A stretch of 64,000 nt of DNA from Salegentibacter sp. (GCA_024635795.1 JAGXIH010000003.1:1-64000), one strand, 5' to 3'; positions 14,031 to 24,353 are shown, counted from the first letter of the stretch. Notes: generated by a model not told the origin, from the sequence alone. Program-made: numbers and translations.

Positions 14031-16622
14031 ATGAAAAAATTAATCTGCATCATTCTTCTGCTGAATATTTACCCAATCCTTGCACAGCGCTCGATACAAA
14101 CTATAAATTCTGCCTGGGAATTTACTTCGGAAAAAGACGCTGAAACCAAAATCGTCAATATTCCGCATACCTGGAATGCTGAAGATGCCTTTCGGGACGG
14201 AAAAGAATATTTCCGCGGAAAAGGAACTTACCAAAAGACATTTTTCGTTCCGCAGGAATGGGAACAAAAGCGGGCTTTTCTAAAGTTCGAAGGTAGTAAT
14301 CAAATCACCACGGTTTTTGTGAATGATAAAAATATTGGGGAACATCGCGGCGGGTACACCGGTTTCGTTTTTGATATTTCTGAAGCTTTAAAAATCGGAG
14401 AAGAAAATGAGATTAGGATTGAAGTAGATAATGCCCATAACACCGATATCCCACCCCTGGACGCCGATTTCAATTTCTACGGGGGAATTTATCGCGATCT
14501 GCAACTCATCCTTACCGACGAGATACATTTTGAACTCGAAAATGAAGCTACCGGGAATATGCTCATTAAAACCCCTGAAGTTTCTGCGGAAATGGCCCAG
14601 GTAACTTTTGAAACCCAAATTGTTAATCATTCTGAAACCGCTAAAAACCTGAAGGTGAGGGTGGATATTTTCAATCCTGAAAAACAAAAAATCGAAACTC
14701 TAACCCAACAGGTTCAACTTTCGCAGGGTGAAACCAAATCGGTTAATTTCAGCAAAGCAATCAGTAATCCGGAATTATGGTCACCAGATTCTCCGAATTT
14801 ATATGAGGCGGTAGCCCGGATTTCCGAAGAAAATTCCGAAGAAATTTTAGACGAAATAGATTTAGGATTCGGACTGCGCTGGTTTGAAGTGAGCACCGAA
14901 AAAGGATTTGTATTGAACGGCGAACCTATAAAACTTATTGGCGCCAATCGGCATCAGGATTTTGAAGGTTTAGGCAATGCTTTACCCAACAAACTACATA
15001 GATCAGATTATAAAACCATCAAAGAAATGGGCGCTAATGTGATTCGCACCGCCCATTATCCACAGGATCCCGAAGTTTATAAAATTTGTGATGAACTTGG
15101 TCTATTGGTATGGACCGAGGTTCCGGTTATTAATGATGTTACTGATACCGATGCTTATCACGAGGTTTCACTAAAAATGCAGCGGGAGCAGATTCTTCAA
15201 TTTTTTAATCATCCTTCTATTGTGATGTGGGGTATTATGAACGAGATCTTTATCAGGCTGGTTTTTAATAATCAAATGACCGAAGAAGAAAAAGAAGCCA
15301 AGATCAAGACTTCGGTGGAGCTGGCTGAAAAACTGGAAAAAGAAACCAAAAGGCTGGATCCGGACCGTTTAAGCGTGATGGCTTTGCACGAAAACGAATT
15401 GTATAACGAATCGGGGATTGCCGATATTCCCGATGTGATTGGCTGGAACCTTTATTTTGGTTGGTACTCGCCCGGGTTGGAAAGTTTTGGGGAGTTTCTG
15501 GATGATCAACACAAACGCTATCCCAATCGCCCGTTATTTATTTCGGAATACGGTCCCGGCGCCGATTCAAGAATCCAGACCGATGAGCCTAAACCCTGGG
15601 ATTATTCTGAAGCTTATCAGCTAAAACTGCATAGAAGTTATTTAAATCAGGTGCAGGAGCGAGATTACGTATTTGGAATGACCGCCTGGAATTTCGCTGA
15701 TTTCGGATCATCTTTCCGGCAGGATTCGCGGCCATATATCAACCAGAAAGGTTTGGTGAATATAGACCGCAGCAAAAAGGATATTTACCATTATTACCAG
15801 GCCAGGTTGCTGGAAGAAGCTTTTATATATATCGCCGGAAAAAATTATGAAAAACGATTTTCAAAAGATGAAAATGATAGCATAGAAATCACCGTATTTT
15901 CTAATGCAGAAGAAGTTAAGCTGAATGTAAATGATACTGATTTCACCTCGGGAGTTGAAGATGCAATAGCCGTTTTTGAACTTTTCCTTCCGGAAGGAAA
16001 ACATCAGCTAACTGCGACTGATGGAACAGTTTCACATTCCCGCGAAATAAACGTGAAATACAGAAAAAATCTTGTTTCCGAAATTGCTCAAAACAATATC
16101 CTGGTCAATGTGGGCACTCACGTGAATTTCACCGATGAAACTACCGGAGAGATCTGGATCAGCGATCAGGAATATAAAGAAGGAAGTTTTGGTTATGTTG
16201 GCGGTAGCGTTTACCAGAAAAATGAGAGTAAATTTCAGGGAACCGCTTCAGATATTCAGGGCACTGAAAACGATCCGCTATATCAAACGATGCGGGAGGG
16301 AATTGAGGCCTATAAATTTGACGTGGAGGAAGGGAAATACCGCGTCACCCTGCTTTTCGCCGAACCTGAATACAATGCTTCTGAAGAAAATATTTACAAC
16401 CTAAGTGAGGCGCAAAAAGAAGAAATCACAGGTTTAAGAAGTTTTGATGTAAAGATCAATGGAAAAACGCTTTCCAAAGACCTCAACCTTGCCCGGGATT
16501 ACGGAAGAATTCGGGCCGTGGAAATTTCCTATGAGGTAAAAACCGAAAATGGAGTTTCAGTTGAATTTGAAGAGAATTCAGGAAAAGCATTATTGTCCGG
16601 AATTAAATTGGAGAAATTATAG
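14031..16622 (+). CDS. Glycoside hydrolase family 2 enzyme with C-terminal malectin-like domain
   Basis: 863 residues. Signal peptide (MKKLICIILLLNIYPILAQ), GH2 N-terminal jelly roll (about 22-165), immunoglobulin-like domain (about 170-285) and a TIM barrel from about 290, with acid/base E405 in MWGIMNEIF and nucleophile E506 in PLFISEYGPGA. After the barrel come an Ig-like part and a C-terminal malectin-type domain (about 690-860; YKFDVEEGKYRVTLLFAEPEY, FDVKINGK). GH2 covers beta-galactosidase, beta-glucuronidase and beta-mannosidase; the sequence alone does not let me choose. It is paired with the esterase upstream and converges on the PUL, so it may be a plus-strand accessory of that locus. 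Confidence 0.9.
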   Translation: MKKLICIILLLNIYPILAQRSIQTINSAWEFTSEKDAETKIVNIPHTWNAEDAFRDGKEYFRGKGTYQKTFFVPQEWEQKRAFLKFEGSNQITTVFVNDKNIGEHRGGYTGFVFDISEALKIGEENEIRIEVDNAHNTDIPPLDADFNFYGGIYRDLQLILTDEIHFELENEATGNMLIKTPEVSAEMAQVTFETQIVNHSETAKNLKVRVDIFNPEKQKIETLTQQVQLSQGETKSVNFSKAISNPELWSPDSPNLYEAVARISEENSEEILDEIDLGFGLRWFEVSTEKGFVLNGEPIKLIGANRHQDFEGLGNALPNKLHRSDYKTIKEMGANVIRTAHYPQDPEVYKICDELGLLVWTEVPVINDVTDTDAYHEVSLKMQREQILQFFNHPSIVMWGIMNEIFIRLVFNNQMTEEEKEAKIKTSVELAEKLEKETKRLDPDRLSVMALHENELYNESGIADIPDVIGWNLYFGWYSPGLESFGEFLDDQHKRYPNRPLFISEYGPGADSRIQTDEPKPWDYSEAYQLKLHRSYLNQVQERDYVFGMTAWNFADFGSSFRQDSRPYINQKGLVNIDRSKKDIYHYYQARLLEEAFIYIAGKNYEKRFSKDENDSIEITVFSNAEEVKLNVNDTDFTSGVEDAIAVFELFLPEGKHQLTATDGTVSHSREINVKYRKNLVSEIAQNNILVNVGTHVNFTDETTGEIWISDQEYKEGSFGYVGGSVYQKNESKFQGTASDIQGTENDPLYQTMREGIEAYKFDVEEGKYRVTLLFAEPEYNASEENIYNLSEAQKEEITGLRSFDVKINGKTLSKDLNLARDYGRIRAVEISYEVKTENGVSVEFEENSGKALLSGIKLEKL

Positions 16623-16719
16623 ATGAGAATATTTCGCCTCCCTGAGGCTTTATTTTAGAATGCTCGAATCATCTTTATTTCAAAATGTTATTTAGTCTCT
16701 CAGATATCAACAACATGAG

Positions 16720-16800
16720 GTTAAAAAACTCCGTAGGAGTGACATATTTCTAGAAAAAAGACATTTTGGTTTTCCAGGAGCTCCGGAGGAGCGGCATATA
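16720..16800. repeat. Dispersed palindromic elements (ctcc-gtagg-ag and gctccggaggagc)
   Basis: Two related small palindromes, ctccgtaggag (with gtgacatatttc after it) and gagctccggaggagc (with ggcatata after it). Similar gctccggagg cores occur at about 59430-59510. The 16623-16915 gap has no gene; it holds these elements and the PUL terminator. Confidence 0.5.
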
Positions 16801-16836
16801 TCCGAAATAAAATTTTTCATTGTGTTTCTCGCTAAA

Positions 16837-16870
16837 ACAAAAAAATCCCGCCGGCAAAACCGGCGGGATT
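16837..16870 (-). terminator. Intrinsic terminator of the PUL operon
   Basis: Arms aatcccgccgg (16844-16854) and ccggcgggatt (16860-16870) form an 11-bp GC-rich stem with loop caaaa. The A-run 16837-16845 is the U-tract on the minus strand. It lies 46 bases beyond the stop of the GH3 gene, the last gene of the operon. Confidence 0.9.
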
Positions 16871-16915
16871 AATCTGAAGGTAGTACGGTACCTCAAATTG
16901 GACATTTCAATAAAA

Positions 16916-19189
16916 CTATTCTGTTACCTCAAAACTTCCGGTGAATTCGTGATTGGAAGTGCCGGCTACGAAAAACTCGAATTCTCCGGGTTCCACCACA
17001 TATTTCAGATCGGCATTATAGAATTTCAGGTCTTCCCGGCTAATTTCAAATTCCACGGTTTTGCTTTCTCCTTTCTTGAGAGAGATTTTCTTAAAGGCCT
17101 TCAATTCTTTCCCGGGAGGGGTAATGCTTCTTACCTTATCATGAGTATAAAGCTGTACTACCTCTTCCCCATCGTGATCGCCGGTATTGGTTACTTCCAC
17201 GGAAATAGTTAAGCTTTCATCTCCGGAAATGCTTTCCTCATTCACACTGGCTTCAGAATATTCAAATTCGGTATAGCTGAGTCCGTATCCAAAGGGCAGA
17301 AGCGCCGAATTAGGAGCATCCAGATAATTCGATTTAAACTTCTGAAATTCTGTATCTGAGGGTCCGGGTCTTCCGGTAGTTTTCATACTGTAATAAACAG
17401 GAATCTGCCCAACACTATGAGGCCAGCTCATCGTAAGTTTTCCAGAAGGGTTGTAATTACCCACTAAAAGATCGGCAATCGCATTCCCGGCTTCTACTCC
17501 CGGATGCCAAACCTGAAGGATATCTACCGGTAATTGCATCTCTTCTGAAATATCCAGCGGGCGGCCACTCATAAGCACTAAAACCACAGGCCTTCCGGTT
17601 GCGGCCAGTTCGCGGATAAGTTTCTTCTGACTTTCAGGAATTCTGATATCGGTTCTGTTGGAAGACTCCCCGCTCATTTCACTGGCTTCTCCTACCACGG
17701 CCACGATCACATCAGCAGCATTGGCAACTTCCAGAGCTTCTTCAAGCAAGTCTTCAGGAGATTCTTCAGAAATAATGATCCTTGGGCCCAAAGCGTTCAC
17801 ATTCTCAGCGAATTGAGCATCATCACTAATATTAGCCCCTTTAGCATAAGTAACCTTAGCATGCGGCATTACATTTTTAATTCCTTCCAAAACCGGAATC
17901 GAAAGTTTAAAGTCTCCGGTTGGTGCCCAGGTTCCCAGCATATTCCTCTGATCATTCGCCAACGGCCCGATGAGGGCGATATTAGCATTTTCTTTCAACG
18001 GAAGAACTCCGGCATCCTTTTTTAATAAAACTGCCGCTCTTGCAGCTACCTTTCTGGCCAATTCGCGATTTTCGTCTGTAAGTATATCCTTCTCCGGTCT
18101 GCTTTCATCTGAATATCGGTAAGGATCGTCTAAAAGACCCAGTTTATGCTTGGCTTCAAGAATTCTTCTTGCTGCAGTAGTAATGGTCTCTTCGGAAACC
18201 ATTCCTTCTTCAACAGATTTCTTTAGGGTGGTTAGAAAACCTTCCCCTACCATATCCATATCCAGTCCGGCATTTATTGCCAAAGCTGAAACCGCCTGAA
18301 GGTCTCCCATTCCGTGGGCGATCATTTCATTAACCGAAGTATAATCGGAAACCACGAAGCCTTCAAAGCCCCACTCTTCCCGAAGCAGATCGGTAAGCAA
18401 CCATTTATTTCCAGAAGCAGGCACCCCGTGAATGTCATTGAAGGAGGTCATCACACTGGACACTCCTGCATCTACCGCCGCTTTGTATGGTGGCAAATAT
18501 TGGTTATACATTCTGATCTTACTCATATCTACACTGTTGTAGTCACGACCACCTTCAGCGGCACCGTAAAGCGCCATATGTTTAACTGTAGACAGCATAG
18601 TGTGAGGCTGAGAAAGGTCTTCTCCCTGGTAGCCTTCCACCATAGCTTTGGCAACCTGAGCGCCCAGATAAGGGTCTTCTCCCGCACCTTCGGCTACCCG
18701 TCCCCAACGCGGGTCACGGGCAATATCCACCATAGGTGAGAAATTCCAGTTAATCCCATCGGCAGTAGCTTCTTTAGCGGCCACCTGTGCGGTTTGTTTG
18801 ATAAGCTCCATATCCCAGCTCGCAGAAATTCCAAGCGGAATGGGGAATGTGGTTTTATATCCGTGGATCACATCGGAACCTATGAGTAAGGGGATTCCCA
18901 ATCTCGAGTTCTTTACGGCAAGCTCCTGGGCCTGACGCACTTTTGCAGGGCTGGAAACCCCAAAAACTCCTCCTACATTCCCGGCTTTGATCTTGGTTTC
19001 CACGTCTTCACTTACAACTGAACCTGTAGCAACGCCTCCACCGGGAGTCAGCAGATTAAGCTGGCCTATTTTTTCTTCCAGCGTCATTTTTTCCAATAAT
19101 TCCTCTACTTCCGGAATTTGCGTTTGCGCCTGTAGAACCGAAGTTCCTGTACAAATTATCAGGCCAAGTAATAGATAAATCTTTCTCAT
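16916..19189 (-). CDS. Glycoside hydrolase family 3 beta-glucosidase (BglX type)
   Basis: 757 residues. Signal peptide (MRKIYLLLGLIICTGTSVLQAQ), GH3 N-terminal barrel with the nucleophile D282 in GFVVSDYTSVNEM, a conserved KHMALYGAAEGGRDYNSVD loop, the GH3 C-terminal alpha/beta sandwich (from about 390, with ALIGPLANDQRNMLGTW), and a fibronectin-III-like tail from about 660 (VTNTGDHDGEEVVQLY). This is the BglX architecture, periplasmic in E. coli. GH3 members of beta-1,2-glucan loci in Bacteroides cleave sophoro-oligosaccharides to glucose, the job I infer here because three GH144-like genes share the operon. It is the last gene of the PUL, 30 bases after the GH43 gene, with a terminator behind it. 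Confidence 0.9.
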   Translation of the reverse strand: MRKIYLLLGLIICTGTSVLQAQTQIPEVEELLEKMTLEEKIGQLNLLTPGGGVATGSVVSEDVETKIKAGNVGGVFGVSSPAKVRQAQELAVKNSRLGIPLLIGSDVIHGYKTTFPIPLGISASWDMELIKQTAQVAAKEATADGINWNFSPMVDIARDPRWGRVAEGAGEDPYLGAQVAKAMVEGYQGEDLSQPHTMLSTVKHMALYGAAEGGRDYNSVDMSKIRMYNQYLPPYKAAVDAGVSSVMTSFNDIHGVPASGNKWLLTDLLREEWGFEGFVVSDYTSVNEMIAHGMGDLQAVSALAINAGLDMDMVGEGFLTTLKKSVEEGMVSEETITTAARRILEAKHKLGLLDDPYRYSDESRPEKDILTDENRELARKVAARAAVLLKKDAGVLPLKENANIALIGPLANDQRNMLGTWAPTGDFKLSIPVLEGIKNVMPHAKVTYAKGANISDDAQFAENVNALGPRIIISEESPEDLLEEALEVANAADVIVAVVGEASEMSGESSNRTDIRIPESQKKLIRELAATGRPVVLVLMSGRPLDISEEMQLPVDILQVWHPGVEAGNAIADLLVGNYNPSGKLTMSWPHSVGQIPVYYSMKTTGRPGPSDTEFQKFKSNYLDAPNSALLPFGYGLSYTEFEYSEASVNEESISGDESLTISVEVTNTGDHDGEEVVQLYTHDKVRSITPPGKELKAFKKISLKKGESKTVEFEISREDLKFYNADLKYVVEPGEFEFFVAGTSNHEFTGSFEVTE

Positions 19190-19219
19190 TTTATTTAGTT
19201 TATATAATCAACAAAATTT

Positions 19220-21025
19220 TTATTCTACATGTAGTATTTCAGATCTTTCCGAGATCCCATTTTCATTGAATGCCTCAACACTGAAGTAATATTGCGTATC
19301 ACGGTCCAGGTTGCGCATAAAATGTTCATTTTCATCGTAAATTAACCAGGAATGGTATAATTTGTCCGGGGCGATACCCCAGCGGATATTATAGCCCTGA
19401 GCTCCTTTCACCGCATTCCACGTAAAGGAAGCATCTCTTCGGTCTTCCTCGCGGGATACTTTAAATCCTTTAACCGATGCCGGCTTCTTACCTAAGCCTT
19501 TACCAAATACTCTTATTTCAGATAATGCCAGGTTATTCCCGGGAACTTCCACATTTTTGTAGCGTACGTATTTTCCTTTTACCGGTTGATTCAGGGTAAT
19601 GTAGGCATTCGGCGCATCTTCATAACTTTCACTTCTGTCTACAACTGTTTCCCAGTTTTCACCATCTTCTGAAACCTCCAGGGTGAATCGGTGCCGCAGG
19701 CCTTCGGTACGGGTATAAATGCCAGACTCCTGATCGTGAAAATTCAATTGAAAAGCATATATATTTCCTGGGGAAAGCATTTCGATCTCAACCCATTGCT
19801 TATCATCATTGGCTTCAGCAACCCAAAAGGATTTCGGGCTTTCATCGGTTAACAACTTCGAAATAATTTCACCTTCACTATTTTTTTCCAGAGGCATTTC
19901 GGTAATGTCAAAATCACCATCGGTAGAAGTACTTTTTCTCACCTGCATCTGAGAAGATGAAACTCTTGCTTTTCCTTTGTAAGAAAGCAACATCCAGCCA
20001 CTATGCTGTCCCGCTTTTGTTGGGTGATCGGGTCCAAACAACGGATAGTCACCATAGCTTGTGTCAGTATACATTAATCCTTCATCATCAAAATAAGTGG
20101 GAAACATGGATAGCCGACGTTCCCAATGAGAATTTGAGGCCAGGGCCACAGTGGCAAAATGCCAGTATTGTCCGTTGGTTTGTTGCATAGTGACCCCATG
20201 GCCTGCCCCATTAGCAAAACCGCCCGGCTTGAAACTCATAGGATTATTTTTCATGTAAGTAAAAGGACCAAGCGGGGTTTCTCCAATATAAGCGGCATCG
20301 GCATACACATTAAATTGTGTGCCGGGTGCCGCATACTGTAAATAGTATTTACCGTCGTGTTTGGTCATCGAGGCACCTTCCATATATCCTTCCTTTAAGG
20401 TTGGGTGGTAATTATTTTCACCAAACCGCTCCCACCCATGCTCTTCTTCAACCAGGTTGATAAGTTCTTTTTCAACTCCGGTTTCAATAAAACGGTCGTC
20501 TTTATCCAGCATTTTCACCTTAAGAGGATGTACATTAGACGAGCCCCAATACAAATAGGTTTTCCCATCATCGTCGATAAATAATTCTGAATCCTGAATA
20601 TTATGGGTAATAGATGCGGTAGGTGTCCAATTACCGCTTTTCGGGTCATCTGTGTAAAGAATACTCCCATAACCGGCGGGATCGCCTGCAAAATATACCA
20701 GCGAATCTTTATAATTGAAAGCGGTTGGCGCATTGGATCCCTCGAAAAACCATTGTTTGGGTTTAATAAATTCCCAATTGATCAAATCGGTGGAATGCCA
20801 ATAACCAAAAGAACGTGTGACAAACATGTAGTATTCGCCACGAAATTCAATTACCGCAGGATCTGCACCGGAACGGTAGGAGATATTCTTACTTGAATTA
20901 TAAACCATATAGGTATAATCTATATCCAGAGGATTGATATAAGTTTCCGGAACCACTTCCTGTGCATATATTATTACACTACATAATAAGGCCGTTGTTG
21001 TAAGTATTTTTTTAAAACTTTTCAT
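19220..21025 (-). CDS. GH43-like glycosidase with F5/8-type and fibronectin-III domains
   Basis: 601 residues. Signal peptide (to about 22), five-bladed GH43 propeller with the expected three acids: D55 in RSGADPAVI, D145 in HNIQDSELFIDDDG and E216 in YMEGASM. A discoidin-like carbohydrate-binding domain follows (about 375-510; ERQVKGKYVRYKNVEVPGNNLALSEI in part), then a fibronectin type III domain (about 515-600; FTWNAVKGAQGYNIRWG). GH43 enzymes usually remove arabinose or xylose, sometimes galactose. No obvious role in a pure beta-1,2-glucan, so either the substrate has side chains or this subfamily has another specificity. It lies between the esterase and GH3 in the PUL operon. Confidence 0.87.
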   Translation of the reverse strand: MKSFKKILTTTALLCSVIIYAQEVVPETYINPLDIDYTYMVYNSSKNISYRSGADPAVIEFRGEYYMFVTRSFGYWHSTDLINWEFIKPKQWFFEGSNAPTAFNYKDSLVYFAGDPAGYGSILYTDDPKSGNWTPTASITHNIQDSELFIDDDGKTYLYWGSSNVHPLKVKMLDKDDRFIETGVEKELINLVEEEHGWERFGENNYHPTLKEGYMEGASMTKHDGKYYLQYAAPGTQFNVYADAAYIGETPLGPFTYMKNNPMSFKPGGFANGAGHGVTMQQTNGQYWHFATVALASNSHWERRLSMFPTYFDDEGLMYTDTSYGDYPLFGPDHPTKAGQHSGWMLLSYKGKARVSSSQMQVRKSTSTDGDFDITEMPLEKNSEGEIISKLLTDESPKSFWVAEANDDKQWVEIEMLSPGNIYAFQLNFHDQESGIYTRTEGLRHRFTLEVSEDGENWETVVDRSESYEDAPNAYITLNQPVKGKYVRYKNVEVPGNNLALSEIRVFGKGLGKKPASVKGFKVSREEDRRDASFTWNAVKGAQGYNIRWGIAPDKLYHSWLIYDENEHFMRNLDRDTQYYFSVEAFNENGISERSEILHVE

Positions 21026-21075
21026 CTCTTTCCGTCTTAAACAGATTAATAATTGCCTAATTCTTTTCTCGTTCT

Positions 21076-21873
21076 CTATTCAGTTAGTTCATGCGAAAAT
21101 AACCAGGGCAATAAATTTGGTTCAGCAAAAGCTGAATCCCAGCTGTTATGATTATCATTGGGATAAAGCGACAATTTTGCATTTCCGCCATAATGATTAA
21201 TGGCGCGGGCCATTGCTTCAGAATATTCTGGGGGTACTACATCATCCCTTTTTCCGTGGAAAAGCCAGATATTGAAACCCTGCGGATATTCTTTAGCTAT
21301 TTCGGGATTTGCACCACCGCAAATAGCAAAAGCCGCCGCGAACATTTCTGGCTTTTTATAAATGAGTTCGTAGGTTCCCATTCCTCCCATGGAAAGTCCG
21401 CCCACGTAGATTCGATCTTTATTTACATACCTTTTTAAGGTCATTTCTTCCATTAAATCCATCACCAGTTGTAAGGATCTGGTAGCAGGCTTTTTATTCA
21501 TAAAATCGAATTGAAAAGGGACAGTATCCCGATTCACCTCAACCTTAGCCCAGTAATCATCTTTTGGCGCCTGTGGAAAAATCACAATAGCCGGAAATTC
21601 CTCCTGATGCTTTAGAAATAGTTCACTTCCGTGCGTTAATTGTGACTGATTGTCACTACCTCTCTCCCCTGCTCCGTGCAGAAATAAAACCACCGGATAT
21701 TCTTTTTCTTCAGAAAAATCCTTCGGAAATAAAATGCGATAATTTAAGGTATCACCATCTTTTATAAAATGTTCTTTTTTAAAAGCTTCCTGCTCCTGCG
21801 CCGCTACTGAAACCGGCACCATAAGAAACATTATAAAGAAAACCGCTAAAACGTATAAAGATCTCTTTTTCAT
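21076..21873 (-). CDS. Secreted serine esterase (PHB-depolymerase/feruloyl-esterase-like)
   Basis: 265 residues. Signal peptide with a long hydrophobic stretch (LYVLAVFFIMFLMVPVSVAA), then a compact alpha/beta-hydrolase. The oxyanion region is VVLFLHGAGERGSDN, the nucleophile S161 lies in VGGLSMGGMGTYEL, the acid is D210 or D211 in HGKRDDVVP and the histidine H242 in NDNHNSWD. This group includes esterases that remove acyl groups from polysaccharides. Its place in the PUL between the metallophosphoesterase and GH43 suggests it trims ester substituents from the target glycan. The substrate cannot be told from sequence. Confidence 0.85.
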   Translation of the reverse strand: MKKRSLYVLAVFFIMFLMVPVSVAAQEQEAFKKEHFIKDGDTLNYRILFPKDFSEEKEYPVVLFLHGAGERGSDNQSQLTHGSELFLKHQEEFPAIVIFPQAPKDDYWAKVEVNRDTVPFQFDFMNKKPATRSLQLVMDLMEEMTLKRYVNKDRIYVGGLSMGGMGTYELIYKKPEMFAAAFAICGGANPEIAKEYPQGFNIWLFHGKRDDVVPPEYSEAMARAINHYGGNAKLSLYPNDNHNSWDSAFAEPNLLPWLFSHELTE

Positions 21874-21926
21874 TTTTTAGTCATATAAAACCTCAAAGAT
21901 TAAGTACCCGCTGAGGTTATTGCTAA

Positions 21927-22925
21927 TTATTTCAATTGTACATTCTCAAATGAGAAATCCTGCTCTTTTTCTTCCTTAAATTCATCCAGCCACGGCGAAT
22001 AGGTTTTTACATCGATTTTTTGATTTTCAGGATCTACTTTTATTATCCGCAAAAAACCATTACCTCCATTTTCTGAACCTTCAACCCCTTTCTGATAGTT
22101 GGCCAGCATTTGGTAAACCTTATTCCCATTTTCTCCTTCACTTACCAAAGTTCCCACTCCTGTTTTAAGAATATGCCCGGAAAATACCATAGAGATATTA
22201 TCGTGTTTTTTAATCAATTTCTCCCACAGTTGTCCGCCATTATTTGGTGCTTCCTCGCCGGTATCCTCACCGATTCCATAGTTTTCGGGAAGCCACCAGT
22301 CTTCACCTCCGTGAAGGGTGCTATCTTCATCAACGTAGGCGTGAGTAATCACAATAAAATTGTGATCGGGATATTTTAAAACCATTTCGTTAGCCCAGGC
22401 AATAGTTTTATTCCTCGGTCCAAACTCTAATGACAGTACCATCCATTTTTGGTTGCCTATCTTAAATTCACTTAACAAATTATCTACTTTCCCTTCCGGA
22501 AAAGAGGCTGCAAGATTAGGGAAATCTTTAACCGTGAAATATGCATTCGCTAAAGAGGTATTTCTGGTATCGGCAAATTTGCCGCTTTCACTTCCCATAT
22601 CGTGATTCCCTAAAGCAAAAGAATAAGGAACTTTTCCATCAATAATATTGAAACCTTTTTTGGCTATATTCCATTCTTTCCCATTATTATTCTGTGTGAT
22701 ATCGCCCACGTGCAGGGCAAAAGAAAATCTATCCTTATTATTTGCTAACCACTGCATCTGGTGTAAATAAATTTCAGGATATTCCTCAACATATGTCTGG
22801 GTGTCCGGAAGTACTACAAATTCAAAAGATCCATCCTGTGCTGATAAAACACCCGAGAAAGTAAACACGAAAAGGATGAAAGTAAAATTCCAGCTTTTAT
22901 TGAAATATGTCAGAAAGTGATTCAT
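21927..22925 (-). CDS. Secreted calcineurin-like metallophosphoesterase
   Basis: 332 residues. Signal peptide (ending FSGVLSAQ), then the metal-binding motifs in order: FVVLPDTQTY, ALHVGDITQNNNG, FALGNHDMG, VITHAYVD and VFSGHILKTG. These bind the two-metal centre of phosphomono- or diesterases. Exported phosphoesterases are uncommon in PULs. In the hypothesis that the substrate is an osmoregulated periplasmic glucan, this enzyme would remove phosphoglycerol or phosphoethanolamine groups; this is inference. It is only five bases downstream of a GH144-like gene, so clearly in the operon. Confidence 0.85.
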   Translation of the reverse strand: MNHFLTYFNKSWNFTFILFVFTFSGVLSAQDGSFEFVVLPDTQTYVEEYPEIYLHQMQWLANNKDRFSFALHVGDITQNNNGKEWNIAKKGFNIIDGKVPYSFALGNHDMGSESGKFADTRNTSLANAYFTVKDFPNLAASFPEGKVDNLLSEFKIGNQKWMVLSLEFGPRNKTIAWANEMVLKYPDHNFIVITHAYVDEDSTLHGGEDWWLPENYGIGEDTGEEAPNNGGQLWEKLIKKHDNISMVFSGHILKTGVGTLVSEGENGNKVYQMLANYQKGVEGSENGGNGFLRIIKVDPENQKIDVKTYSPWLDEFKEEKEQDFSFENVQLK

Positions 22926-22930
22926 ATGAA

Positions 22931-24310
22931 TTAGTTAGAAATATTGAATCCTAAATGCTCCAATCCTTTCTGCACTTCCGGAGCTCCCATAAACAAGTCC
23001 CAGATAAGTCCGGATCTATAATTTTCTATCATCACCACTTGTGGTCCCTGGTCTATGGCCAAATACCTTTGAGCTGCCCAATCTTCGCCTTCAAGACTAA
23101 ATGCGTCGTAAAATCCGGCTGGTCCCCAAAGCAACTCGTTTTGATCTTCGAAGAAGTAACGCGTCGCATTCAGGGAAAGTTCAGGAGTATATGGAATTGA
23201 ACTAATCGCTGCAGTTGGAGAAACCACTCCGCGGTCAGTATCAGGAGAATGAGCTGTATAGCCTATCCCATCATCCTCATTTCGGGTATAACTTGCGGTT
23301 AAGCCCCAGGAATTTTCATTATAGGTCTCAAAATCATTCGGATTTTCCTGAGCGTATTCATAATTGATCTTAGTGTGATTTACATTCAAATCCCAGTAAT
23401 TAGCATACTTATCCTCAAGTCCTTTTGGATTCAATCCTAAATAGGAATAATGCGCCCAAAAAAGCGGGCCGGCTTTGTCGCCGCTTGTATTGTGTTTTAG
23501 GATTAATGGCATTCCGTAGGCTTCTTTATCGGTTACAATATCTCCACCACGAGCCCAACCTTCGTGGTAGGCATCTGCGTGAATTGCGTGATCTGGTGAG
23601 GAAGCGGCCATTACATAAGTGATCAGACACTCATTATAACCCTCGATCATAAAGTCCATTTCCCACTGATAATCCGGCGACCAGTGCCAGTAAAGTCCGT
23701 CTTTATTGTTGGTGTACCAATCCCACTCGATGCCTTTCCAAAGCTCATCATATTTTGCAGCCACCGCTTTTTCTTCTTCGTTTCCGTTTTTCAGGTATTC
23801 ACGCACCACGATAAACCCCTGTGCTAAAAATGAAGTTTCCACGAGATCTCCCCCATTATCTTTGTCACTAAAAGCCTGGACATCGCCGGTTTCTCCATTT
23901 AACCAATGTGGCCAAACTCCGTGAAATCTCGGAGCATTATCTAAGAAATTTGCAATTTTATCTAAACGTGCTACTGCAGAATCTCTCGGAATAAACTCTC
24001 GCTCCATTCCGGCAACGATCGCCATAAGTCCAAAACCTGAACCACCAGTAGTTACTATGTGAGCATCGTTTTTTGGATATTCCCCATCAGGATGATAGCG
24101 TTCCCGCGCCATTCCCGAATTTGGTTCGGCATAATCCCAAAAGTATTTAAGCGTTTGCTTCTGAACCGTATCTAGCAGAGCTTCTTTAGAAAGGGTTTTG
24201 GTATCTTTTACTTCCTCACTCCCTTTATTTGCTTCACTTTTATCTTCATTTTTACAGCCTATAAAAAATATTAAAATGAGAAAAAAGATGCTTGATTTGA
24301 AGTATGCCAT
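22931..24310 (-). CDS. GH144-like glucanase, lipoprotein (third paralog)
   Basis: 459 residues. Lipoprotein signal (FFLILIFFIGCKNE), so lipid-anchored, then the glucoamylase-like (alpha/alpha)6 domain (Pfam Glycoamylase, GH144). Signature stretches: LKYFWDYAEPNSGMARER, VTTGGSGFGLMAIVAGMEREF, the acidic DNGGDLVETSFLAQG, YWHWSPDYQWEMDFMIEGYNE, and a C-terminal QGPQVVMIENYRSGLIWDLFM. GH144 contains endo-beta-1,2-glucanases and an exo-acting sophorohydrolase in Bacteroidota. Two more paralogs precede it directly. I cannot tell endo from exo action. It is linked to the metallophosphoesterase by a 5-base gap. Confidence 0.86.
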   Translation of the reverse strand: MAYFKSSIFFLILIFFIGCKNEDKSEANKGSEEVKDTKTLSKEALLDTVQKQTLKYFWDYAEPNSGMARERYHPDGEYPKNDAHIVTTGGSGFGLMAIVAGMEREFIPRDSAVARLDKIANFLDNAPRFHGVWPHWLNGETGDVQAFSDKDNGGDLVETSFLAQGFIVVREYLKNGNEEEKAVAAKYDELWKGIEWDWYTNNKDGLYWHWSPDYQWEMDFMIEGYNECLITYVMAASSPDHAIHADAYHEGWARGGDIVTDKEAYGMPLILKHNTSGDKAGPLFWAHYSYLGLNPKGLEDKYANYWDLNVNHTKINYEYAQENPNDFETYNENSWGLTASYTRNEDDGIGYTAHSPDTDRGVVSPTAAISSIPYTPELSLNATRYFFEDQNELLWGPAGFYDAFSLEGEDWAAQRYLAIDQGPQVVMIENYRSGLIWDLFMGAPEVQKGLEHLGFNISN

Positions 24311-24353
24311 TAGATATATAATTTAGTTTTCAGTTTTATTTTAATTGCAAAAT